Below, piece after piece: positions 7,667 through 13,487 of a stretch of 15,144 bases of DNA. Under the pieces are notes generated by a model, which worked only from the letters and a program-made list of their open reading frames with translations, had not been told where the DNA came from and did not search any database. Numbering within the stretch: the stretch's first letter is position 1; each line of letters starts with the position of its first letter. This stretch comes from JBGSLA01 sp041740935. Its GTDB lineage: Bacteria; Desulfobacterota; Desulfobaccia; Desulfobaccales; 0-14-0-80-60-11. The stretch lies in contig JBGSLA010000263.1 of the NCBI GenBank assembly GCA_041740935.1, positions 1 through 15,144 of the forward strand, given 5' to 3'. Both the position numbers and the translations under genes were made by a program.

Positions 7667-8756
7667 GGCTTTGGCCTCCCTGCCTCGGTTTCCGGCCCCG
7701 GGCGGACCGGGTCCTGTGAGCTTCGCTCCGGCTGGGATAAGCGGGCGAACTGTCGGAATCCGCCCCAGGCTCGGAAAAATCCGTCATCATATCCGCAAAG
7801 CTGCGGCCTTCCCAGGGCCAGCGGGTGGCGGCCCAGTCCGGACATTGGCGGCACAGGGGAAATTCCCCGAACGCATTGGTCATATGCGCCTCCCTGAGCC
7901 GCCGGTAGGCTTCCCCCTGCCAGACCTCCCGGATGGCGGCGCCGCGGAAATCGGCCAGGGCCGAGCCGCGGTTCCAGTCATCCGGACAGAAGAGCAGCGA
8001 CCCCTCGGCGTTCAGGATAATTCTCTCCCAGGGATAGAGACAGGGCCGCCGCTTAAGCCCGCGGGCGGCCTGCCGCATCTGGTCGGCCCGGAGGCACAGG
8101 TCGCCGGCGTTGGCGTGCAGCCGCCGGATGATGACATAATCGGCCCCCATATCCCTCCAATAGCGCCGGAAGTCCTCAATCTCCCCCCGATTCCGGGGCT
8201 GCTCGATGAAGGTCACCACCACTTTGGTGCGGCTCCCCGCTTCTTTGGCTTTGGCCAGCAGCCGCAAGACATTGGCCCGGGTCGCGGCCAGATCCCCCTT
8301 CACCCGGATGTTGGCATAGGTTTCCGGGGTAAAGGCGTCGAGGCTGATATCCACCACTTCCACCCCGGTGGCCAAGAGCCGCTCCACGGCCTTTTCCTTC
8401 AGCAGAGTGCCGTTGGTGGTCAGGGAAACCTGACAGCCGGCGCCCTGCACCGCCACCCGCAGCAGGTCAAACAGCCGGGGATGCAACAGCGGCTCCCCGC
8501 AGCCGGTATAGCGCAGATATTGGATGCAGCCCCGGCCGAACTCCGCCACTTCCGCCACCAATTTTTCGTTGAGCCCCGGATCTAAATGCCTTCCCCGGTA
8601 TTGGGGCGATTTTTTAAAACCCGGGTGGGAGCAATGGATGCACGCCAGGTTGCACGCCTCGGTGACGTCCACCACCACCTGCGAGGGAAAGTCCGCGGTT
8701 AATCGGCCGCCGAAGCCATAGCTGGGGGAGTTTTCCCGATAAACGGCTTGATCCAT
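7659..8756 (-). CDS. Radical SAM/SPASM domain protein (365 aa)
   Basis: The radical SAM [4Fe-4S] motif is CNLACIHC (C35, C39, C42), followed by YTGCGEPLLHP and SLTTNGTLL, both typical of the TIM-barrel core. The C-terminal SPASM-type region carries C239 (CLYPWERIILNAEGS), C257, C302 and C305 (CRQC), enough for at least one auxiliary cluster. The last 35 residues or so are polar, low complexity and probably disordered. The ATG at 8756 is chosen because AAGGA sits 7 nt upstream and the protein begins just before the conserved core. The frame stays open to 9107, but that extension lies wholly inside the aminotransferase gene and reads as proline/glycine/alanine-rich junk. The 58-nt overlap with the aminotransferase gene is large but has a clear ribosome site. 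Reaction and substrate are unknown; sugar or peptide modification in the glycan pathway is inferred. Confidence 0.88.
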   Translation of the reverse strand: MDQAVYRENSPSYGFGGRLTADFPSQVVVDVTEACNLACIHCSHPGFKKSPQYRGRHLDPGLNEKLVAEVAEFGRGCIQYLRYTGCGEPLLHPRLFDLLRVAVQGAGCQVSLTTNGTLLKEKAVERLLATGVEVVDISLDAFTPETYANIRVKGDLAATRANVLRLLAKAKEAGSRTKVVVTFIEQPRNRGEIEDFRRYWRDMGADYVIIRRLHANAGDLCLRADQMRQAARGLKRRPCLYPWERIILNAEGSLLFCPDDWNRGSALADFRGAAIREVWQGEAYRRLREAHMTNAFGEFPLCRQCPDWAATRWPWEGRSFADMMTDFSEPGADSDSSPAYPSRSEAHRTRSARGRKPRQGGQSHV

Positions 8757-9919
8757 GAGGTCTTCCTTTGTTCCAGGCAGTGTCGCAAACTGGTAATTAC
8801 CGGCGCGGTGTCCGCCGGCTGCATGCTGGCGCTGATGGGCAGGGTCAGCAGGCGCTCCCACAGGCGCTGGGTGACCGGCAAAGCCGGCTGCGGCCCCGGC
8901 CCCTGGTAAAGCGGCATCAGGTGCAGGGGCGCATAGTGCACCGTGGCCCCGACATTTTCCGCCCGCAGCGCCAGCAGCAGTTCCTCCCGGCTCAGGGCCA
9001 TCTCTTCCAGGGGGAGTTGCACTACGAACAGATGGCGGGCATGGTGGGGATGAAGGATATGGCGCTGACACGTAACCGGTGGGGTGAGGTCCGCCAGACC
9101 TTCGCAATAGCGAACCGCGATCGTCAGGCGCCGGGCGGCGAATTCGGCCTGTTTTTGCAGCTGCACCCTCCCCAGCCCGGCCTGGAGGTCGGTGTAGTTC
9201 ATCTTGAAGCCCAACTCATGTAGCGAGCTGGTGATCAGACTCCGGGGATGGGAAAAACGCTTCCAGGCATCCACCGGCATGCCGTGCTGCCGCAGGGAAC
9301 GCAGCCGGTCAGCCGTATCCTCATCGCACAGGGCGATGGCTCCCCCTTCCCCGGTGGACAGATTCTTGTTGGCGTAAAAACTGAAACAGCTGAGGTTGCC
9401 GGACCCTCCCACCGGCCGGCCGTCCGCATAACGGGTTCCCAGGGCGTGGGCCGCATCTTCGATAATGGTCACCCGGCGGGGCAGCGCCCGGCCCAGGGCT
9501 TCGACCTCCACCGCCAACCCGCCGAAATGCACCGCCATCACCGCCCTGGTGCGGGAGGTGATTTTGGCTTTGACCGTGGCCGGGGTGAGGTTCAGGGTTT
9601 CCGGGTCCACATCGCAGAACACCGGCTTGGCCCCCAGATACAGGGCGGCGTTGGCCGTGCTGCACCAGGTCAGGCTGGGACAGATGACCTCGTCCCCCGG
9701 GCCGACCCCCTGGACCAACAGGGCCAAAAACAGGGCCGAGGTGCAGGAATTGACCGTCACCACCTGGGGCGCGCCCAGGGCTTCGGCCAGTTCCGCCTCA
9801 AAGGCCTGGGTCTCCGGACCCATGCCTACCCAACCCGAGCGCAGCACCCGGGTCACCGCGGCAACCTCTTCTTCTCCGAAACACGGGCGGCCGAAGGGTA
9901 GGTAAGTCTTCAGGCTCAT
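8699..9919 (-). CDS. DegT/DnrJ/EryC1/StrS-family PLP-dependent aminotransferase
   Basis: The 406-aa protein opens with MSLKTYLPFGRPCFGEEEVA, a normal start for this family. NSCTSALFLAL (57-67) forms the PLP phosphate pocket, IIEDAAHALG (152-161) supplies the aspartate that pairs with the pyridine nitrogen (D155), and FSFYANKNLSTGEGGA carries the Schiff-base lysine (K185). Such enzymes transfer an amino group, usually from glutamate, to a keto group of a nucleotide-activated sugar; which sugar cannot be decided from sequence. The ATG at 9919 is preferred over 10018 because GGAAGG lies 9 nt upstream and the extra 33 residues have no family similarity. It is the first gene of the minus-strand operon. 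The last 18 or so residues overlap the radical SAM gene start and may be a late extension. Confidence 0.93.
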   Translation of the reverse strand: MSLKTYLPFGRPCFGEEEVAAVTRVLRSGWVGMGPETQAFEAELAEALGAPQVVTVNSCTSALFLALLVQGVGPGDEVICPSLTWCSTANAALYLGAKPVFCDVDPETLNLTPATVKAKITSRTRAVMAVHFGGLAVEVEALGRALPRRVTIIEDAAHALGTRYADGRPVGGSGNLSCFSFYANKNLSTGEGGAIALCDEDTADRLRSLRQHGMPVDAWKRFSHPRSLITSSLHELGFKMNYTDLQAGLGRVQLQKQAEFAARRLTIAVRYCEGLADLTPPVTCQRHILHPHHARHLFVVQLPLEEMALSREELLLALRAENVGATVHYAPLHLMPLYQGPGPQPALPVTQRLWERLLTLPISASMQPADTAPVITSLRHCLEQRKTSWIKPFIGKTPPAMASAAD

Positions 9920-9936
9920 GCCGAGGGGCCTTCCGT

Positions 9937-9950
9937 CAACCTTCAGGTTG
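9937..9950 (-). promoter_or_regulatory. Short inverted repeat in the leader of the aminotransferase gene
   Basis: CAACCT and AGGTTG flank a 2-base centre, 17 nt upstream of the aminotransferase ATG. It could be an operator or a small leader hairpin close to the ribosome site. The arms are short enough for chance. Confidence 0.25.
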
Positions 9951-10024
9951 GTTGGTTTTTCCTGTTTAAAAAAATTTCGTGGGCGCCGACCGCCATCAGT
10001 ACCGGCTGTGGAACCCATGAGAAT

Positions 10025-10046
10025 GCACAGGTGAAGACACCTGTGC
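10025..10046. repeat. Perfect palindromic repeat, ACAGG...CCTGT family
   Basis: GCACAGGTG and CACCTGTGC are perfect 9-nt arms around AAGA. The unit resembles the palindrome after truA at 13124-13140: both follow ACAGG(TG/CA)TCTT..CCTGTGC when read in a suitable orientation. It is intergenic and has no following T-run, so it looks like a dispersed REP-like element rather than a terminator. Confidence 0.6.
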
Positions 10047-10137
10047 TACTAATTTTGAGTTTCTTGTTTTTCGACAAAGATTTTGCTTGCATCATGCTGT
10101 TCTTATTAAGAAATCATTCAATTTTTTCAGTTTGGTT

Positions 10138-10153
10138 CCGGCCTTTAGGCCGG
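10138..10153. repeat. Perfect palindrome CCGGCCT-TT-AGGCCGG
   Basis: Seven-nt arms around a TT centre in otherwise AT-rich sequence. It may be a second dispersed palindrome or a binding site; there is no T-run on either side. Confidence 0.45.
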
Positions 10154-10390
10154 GATGTGCCACCAGACCTTGTCATGATTTTAAGAGACCAAAGGCTCAG
10201 GAGCGCTTGTTCCCAAGAACTTGCAAGAGGCAAGCCAAGTTTCTAAAAAGATTAACTATCTTAAATTACTGTAGGTTTAACAGAAGGCCCCGTTGATTTT
10301 CCTTCAGCGGCAAACTTTTCCTAGGCCCAGGGGGATTTCGGCTCCTCGATTCCCCCGGCAGACCTTGGCCGCCGCCTTCATTTATTCTGC

Positions 10391-10405
10391 TTGACAACTT
10401 GTCAA
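10391..10405. promoter_or_regulatory. Perfect palindrome overlapping the rplM -35 box (candidate operator)
   Basis: TTGACAACTTGTCAA consists of two 7-nt arms around one base and contains the whole -35 hexamer. A dimeric repressor bound here would block RNA polymerase. The binding role is inference; no regulator gene lies in the window. Confidence 0.4.
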
Positions 10406-10420
10406 ATGCTCGGATATATT
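10391..10420 (+). promoter_or_regulatory. Sigma-70-type promoter of the rplM operon
   Basis: TTGACA (10391-10396) and TATATT (10415-10420) are separated by 18 nt. This is a near-consensus housekeeping promoter 30 bp upstream of the rplM ATG. Transcription would start near 10427, leaving a leader of about 24 nt that contains the GAGGA ribosome site. Confidence 0.75.
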
Positions 10421-10450
10421 TTCATGGTTAATCGTTTTCCAGAGGACATC

Positions 10451-10885
10451 ATGAAAAGCTATACCGCGAAAAAATCTGAGGTGCCCCGCCGCTGGTTCGT
10501 GGTGGACGCCCAGGGCAAGGTCCTGGGGCGTCTGGCCAGCCGCATCGCCATGGTGCTCCGGGGCAAAACCAAGCCGGAGTTCACCCCCCATCTGGACACC
10601 GGGGATTTTGTGGTGGTGGTGAATGCTGAGCAGGTGAGGCTCACGGGCAAAAAGCTGGACCAAAAGATCTACTACCGGCACTCCGGATACACCGGGGGCC
10701 TGAAAGAGATCTCGGCCCGGCACCTGTTGAAAAAAAGGCCGGAGGATATCCTGCGCCTGGCGGTGCGGGGCATGCTCCCCAAGAACAGTTTAGGCAGGCA
10801 TCAGTTGAAAAAGCTGAAGATTTACATCGGCGCGGCGCATCCTCACGAGGCCCAGCAGCCGGTGCCCCTTGCCTGGGAGGATTGA
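10451..10885 (+). CDS. rplM: 50S ribosomal protein L13
   Basis: The 144-aa product is a full-length bacterial L13 (usual length 140-150). Landmarks are RRWFVVDAQGKVLGRLAS near the start, LRGKTKPEFTPHLDTGD, YYRHSGYTGGLK, RGMLPKNSLGR and the C-terminal KIYIGAAHPHEAQQP. L13 is an early 50S assembly protein bound to 23S rRNA. The ATG at 10451 has GAGGA 5 nt upstream and gives the standard N-terminus MKSYTAKKSEV. An in-frame TTG 60 nt upstream (10391) falls on the promoter itself and is rejected. It is the first gene of rplM-rpsI-argC-truA; the rplM-rpsI pair is conserved across bacteria. Confidence 0.98.
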   Translation: MKSYTAKKSEVPRRWFVVDAQGKVLGRLASRIAMVLRGKTKPEFTPHLDTGDFVVVVNAEQVRLTGKKLDQKIYYRHSGYTGGLKEISARHLLKKRPEDILRLAVRGMLPKNSLGRHQLKKLKIYIGAAHPHEAQQPVPLAWED

Positions 10886-11280
10886 TGGCCGAAGGCTTCA
10901 ACATTCACGCCGTGGGAAAAAGAAAGAGTGCGGTGGCCCGGGTGTATCTGCGCCCGGGAAATGGCCGCATCGTGGTCAACCACAAAGATTTTCAGGAATA
11001 TTTTCCTCTTGAAACCACCCGCAATCTGGCCCGCCAGCCCCTGGCCCTGGTGAATATCGGGCCTGACCTGGACATCCTGGTGAACGTCCAGGGGGGCGGT
11101 CCGGAAGGCCAGGCCGGAGCCATCAAGCACGGCTTGAGCCGGGCTCTGGTGGCCATGAATCCGGAGTTTCGGCCCATCCTCAAGAAGGCCGGCCTCCTGA
11201 CCCGGGACCCCCGGATCAAGGAACGCAAAAAGTACGGCCGCCGGGGCGCCCGCCGGGGCTGCCAGTACTCCAAACGGTAG
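10885..11280 (+). CDS. rpsI: 30S ribosomal protein S9
   Basis: The 131-aa product has GKRKSAVARVYLRPGNG near the N-terminus, a central GGGPEGQAGAIKHGLSRAL, and the basic C-terminal tail ending in SKR that reaches the P-site tRNA. Length and motifs are normal for S9. The ATG at 10885 shares its A with the TGA of rplM (TGATG), and GGGAGG sits about 4-5 nt upstream inside the end of rplM. A TTG directly before it is too close to that ribosome site. The overlap implies translational coupling that keeps L13 and S9 in balance. Confidence 0.98.
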   Translation: MAEGFNIHAVGKRKSAVARVYLRPGNGRIVVNHKDFQEYFPLETTRNLARQPLALVNIGPDLDILVNVQGGGPEGQAGAIKHGLSRALVAMNPEFRPILKKAGLLTRDPRIKERKKYGRRGARRGCQYSKR

Positions 11281-11290
11281 GGCGAAAGCC

Positions 11291-12337
11291 ATGACCGCCC
11301 GGGTGAACGTGGCGGTATTCGGGGCTTCCGGCTATACCGGCCTCGAACTCATGCGCCTTCTGGCCCGCCACCCCGGGGTGGACCTCACGGCCCTCACCTC
11401 CCGGGAATATCAGGGCCGGCCCGTGGGGGAAGTCTTCCCGGGTCTGGCCCGCATCATCGAGCTCGCCTTTGTGCCCCCCGATCCCTCGGCTATCATCGCC
11501 GCAGCCGAGGTGGTTTTTCTCGCCGTGCCCCACAAAACCGCCATGGAACTCGTCCCCCCTTTGCTGCAGGGAGGCCTCAGGGTAGTGGACCTGAGCGCCG
11601 ATTTCCGCTTCCGGGACCGGGCGGTTTACGAGGCCTGGTATCAGCCCCACAGCGCCCCGGAACTCCTTAAGGAAGCGGTGTACGGCCTGCCGGAGCTGCA
11701 CCGGGAGCACCTCCCCGGCGCCCGCCTGGTGGGCAACCCCGGCTGCTATCCCACCTGCGTCATCCTGGGTCTGGCTCCCCTGGTCAAAGCCGGCCTGGTG
11801 CAGCCGGCTTCCCTCATTGCCGACTGCAAATCCGGGGTCAGCGGCGCTGGTCGGGGCGCCAGCCTCACCACCAGCTACTGTGAAGTCACCGACAGCTTCC
11901 GGGCCTACAAAATAGCCGATCACCGCCACGCCCCCGAAATGGAGCAGGAATTGACCCTGGCGGCCGGCCGGCCGGTGAAGATCACCTTCACCCCGCATCT
12001 GGCTCCCATGAGCCGGGGCATTCTGGGGACGCTGTACGGCCAGTTAGTCAAGCCGCTTACTGATTCGCAGGTTTTCGAGCTGTATCAGGAATTTTACCGG
12101 GACCAGCCCTTTGTGCGGGTGCAGCCGCCCGGCAGTTGGCCCTCCACCCAGCAGGTCCGGGGCACCAACTTCTGCGACCTGGGCTTTAAGGTGGACCAGG
12201 AGCGGGGCCGGGTTATTGTCATTTCCGCCATCGACAACCTCACCCGGGGGGCTTCCGGCCTGGCGGTGCAGAATTTCAACCTGATGATGGGCTTCCCCGA
12301 GACCCTGGGTCTGGACCTGGCGCCCCTGGCCCCTTAA
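11291..12337 (+). CDS. argC: N-acetyl-gamma-glutamyl-phosphate reductase
   Basis: This enzyme reduces N-acetylglutamyl 5-phosphate to the semialdehyde with NADPH, the third step of arginine and ornithine synthesis. The 348-aa protein has the nucleotide-binding GASGYTGLEL (11-20), the catalytic cysteine in GNPGCYPT (C152) and the histidine-rich DHRHAPEMEQEL (210-221) expected near the active site. Length is normal for the long bacterial form. It begins 10 nt after rpsI with only a weak ribosome site (AGGGCGAAAG), so it is probably read through from the ribosomal operon. Linkage of argC to rplM-rpsI ties arginine synthesis to translation genes; no arginine-specific operator was recognised. Confidence 0.97.
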   Translation: MTARVNVAVFGASGYTGLELMRLLARHPGVDLTALTSREYQGRPVGEVFPGLARIIELAFVPPDPSAIIAAAEVVFLAVPHKTAMELVPPLLQGGLRVVDLSADFRFRDRAVYEAWYQPHSAPELLKEAVYGLPELHREHLPGARLVGNPGCYPTCVILGLAPLVKAGLVQPASLIADCKSGVSGAGRGASLTTSYCEVTDSFRAYKIADHRHAPEMEQELTLAAGRPVKITFTPHLAPMSRGILGTLYGQLVKPLTDSQVFELYQEFYRDQPFVRVQPPGSWPSTQQVRGTNFCDLGFKVDQERGRVIVISAIDNLTRGASGLAVQNFNLMMGFPETLGLDLAPLAP

Positions 12338-12356
12338 GCCCGGAACCACCGGCGCC

Positions 12357-13115
12357 ATGGGACCCCGCCGCAATATCCGCCTGACTTTAGAATACGACGG
12401 CACCCGCTACCACGGCTGGCAGCGCCAGAAAAACGCCCTTTCCCTTCAGGAAGTGATGGAAACCGCCCTGGCCCGCATCACCGGGGAAACTGTGCGCCTC
12501 ATCGCCTCGGGACGCACCGACGCCGGGGTGCACGCCTTGGGGCAGGTGGCCAATTTCATCACCCACAGCCCGGCCCCTCGGCGCGCCTTTGTCCAGGGGC
12601 TGAACTCCCTTTTGCCCCCGGACATCGCGGTCCTCGAAGCCGAGGACGTGCCCCTTACCTTCCACGCCCGCTATGACGCCCGGTGGAAAACCTACGAATA
12701 CCGCATCCTCAACCGGCCGGTGCCCTCGCCCCTGAGCCGGCGGCGCGCCTGGTGGCTCGACCGGCCCCTGGAGTTTGGCGCCTTGGAGAAAGCTGCGGCG
12801 GTCCTCCCCGGGGAGCATGATTTCCTGGCCTTTCGGGCGGCCGGCAGCCGTCCCGGTCCGGCCCGGCGCCGGGTGCGGGAGGCCTATTGGCGCAGGGGGA
12901 AGGAGGGCCGGCTCAGTTTTAGCATCACGGCCAACGGCTTTTTGCGGGGCATGGTGCGAACTCTGGTGGGCACCATGGTGGATATCGGCAAGGGGAAATT
13001 TTCTCCGGAATATCTGGCGGAAGTCCTGGAAAAACGGGACCGGCGCCTGGCCGGTCCCACCGCCCCGCCCCAGGGGCTTTTTCTGGTGAGGGTGGAGTAT
13101 AAGGAGAATTATTGA
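12357..13115 (+). CDS. truA: tRNA pseudouridine(38-40) synthase
   Basis: TruA converts uridines 38-40 in the tRNA anticodon stem to pseudouridine. The 252-aa protein shows LEYDGTRYHGWQRQ (11-24), the catalytic aspartate in SGRTDAGVHALGQV (D55), HARYDARWKTYEYRI and the late NGFLRGMVRTLVGTMVDIG motif. Length is typical (240-270). It starts 19 nt after argC with a poor ribosome site and is likely the last gene of the rplM operon. No U-tract terminator follows it; the next 150 bp are palindromic repeats that could act as a transcript end. Confidence 0.97.
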   Translation: MGPRRNIRLTLEYDGTRYHGWQRQKNALSLQEVMETALARITGETVRLIASGRTDAGVHALGQVANFITHSPAPRRAFVQGLNSLLPPDIAVLEAEDVPLTFHARYDARWKTYEYRILNRPVPSPLSRRRAWWLDRPLEFGALEKAAAVLPGEHDFLAFRAAGSRPGPARRRVREAYWRRGKEGRLSFSITANGFLRGMVRTLVGTMVDIGKGKFSPEYLAEVLEKRDRRLAGPTAPPQGLFLVRVEYKENY

Positions 13116-13123
13116 CTGGGAAT

Positions 13124-13164
13124 ACAGGCATCTTGCCTGTGCAGCACAGGCTGGAAGCCGGTGC
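13124..13164. repeat. Two adjacent palindromic units of the ACAGGC family
   Basis: Unit one: ACAGGCA-TCT-TGCCTGT, perfect (13124-13140). Unit two: GCACAGGCT-GGA-AGCCGGTGC, with one mismatch (13144-13164). The side-by-side arrangement and a related unit at 10025-10046 mark them as copies of a dispersed REP-like repeat. Confidence 0.65.
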
Positions 13165-13216
13165 TCCCGGGTTGCGTGCGGGGTTGGGGGGATGGGGACG
13201 CGGAAAGATCCGGTGG

Positions 13217-13266
13217 GGCGGGCCTCCGTGCCCGCCGGGACCATGGGCGGCCAGAGACGGCCGCCC
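13217..13266. repeat. Two GC-rich palindromic units of the GGCGG family
   Basis: Unit one: GGCGGGC-CTCCGT-GCCCGCC (13217-13236). Unit two: GGGCGGCC-AGAGAC-GGCCGCCC (13245-13266), followed by TACC. Both have perfect arms and 6-nt loops; read on the minus strand the first loop is ACGGAG, resembling AGAGAC of the second. They appear to be one repeat class inserted in opposite orientations. Confidence 0.65.
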
Positions 13267-13304
13267 TACCGGAATGTGGCCGCCTGACGAACTTTTCAGG
13301 ACAT

Positions 13305-13336
13305 AAAAAAGGCGGGAGGTGCTGCGCTTTCCCGCC
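13305..13336 (-). terminator. Terminator-like hairpin on the minus strand
   Basis: Read on the minus strand, GGCGGGA and TCCCGCC pair around a 12-nt loop and are followed at once by six T. This is the form of an intrinsic terminator, but no minus-strand gene lies immediately upstream of it. It could stop antisense transcription into truA, or be part of a repeat. Confidence 0.45.
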
Positions 13337-13367
13337 CTGCGACGCTCTTGCAAGCGTGGTTTAGGTT

Positions 13368-13430
13368 GTCATCCTGAACGATGTGAAGGATCTCAAGCTT
13401 CTGAAAATGCTTCGGCGCGCTCAGAGTGAC
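13368..13430. repeat. Imperfect inverted repeat, GTCATCCTGA...TCAGAGTGAC type
   Basis: The left end reads GTCATCCTGAACGATGTGAA and the right end CTTCGGCGCGCTCAGAGTGAC, which pair imperfectly (GTCA..CTGA with TCAG..TGAC). From memory this outline matches a dispersed intergenic repeat seen in many GC-rich bacteria; I cannot check that here. No transposase is present, so it would be a non-autonomous, MITE/REP-like element. Confidence 0.55.
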
Positions 13431-13487
13431 CAGCCCTCCCAATAGTTTTTTTTACAAGAGGCTCGAAAAACAATAACCGATAACCCT

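Larger units (their letters stand above)
9920..10450. other. Divergent intergenic region between the glycan operon and rplM
   Basis: About 530 bp with no credible gene. It is much more AT-rich than both flanks, mainly 9950-9980 and 10045-10140. It holds two perfect palindromes (10025-10046 and 10138-10153), a weak GGGGGA/TCCCCC inverted repeat near 10331-10355, a weak AACTTG/CAAGTT repeat near 10218-10241, and the rplM promoter at its right end. I could not find a convincing promoter for the minus-strand operon, though it must start somewhere here or use a non-sigma-70 factor. Confidence 0.7.
13116..13487. other. Gene-free, repeat-rich stretch after truA
   Basis: About 370 bp between truA and the next plus-strand gene. 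It holds four palindromic units (13124-13266), a minus-strand terminator-like hairpin (13305-13336) and a longer imperfect inverted repeat (13368-13430), listed separately. Open frames across it simply cross these repeats. Confidence 0.75.

Noticed and set aside
8757..9107. N-terminal extension of the radical SAM protein by 117 residues
   Set aside because: It lies inside the aminotransferase gene, reads as Pro/Gly/Ala-rich sequence, and a strong ribosome site precedes the ATG at 8756.
10031..10246. A 71-codon plus-strand frame in the AT-rich intergenic region
   Set aside because: It begins in the loop of a palindrome, crosses another palindrome, and has no ribosome site or recognisable protein pattern; the hydrophobic start reflects AT-rich DNA.
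12387..13244. A 285-codon minus-strand frame opposite truA
   Set aside because: Antisense to a clear truA; Gly/Pro/His-rich shadow composition.
13124..13266. CRISPR array
   Set aside because: The palindromic units differ in sequence and spacing and do not form direct repeats with regular spacers.
13112..13364. Short frames across the palindromes after truA
   Set aside because: They only translate repeat sequence and have no ribosome site.
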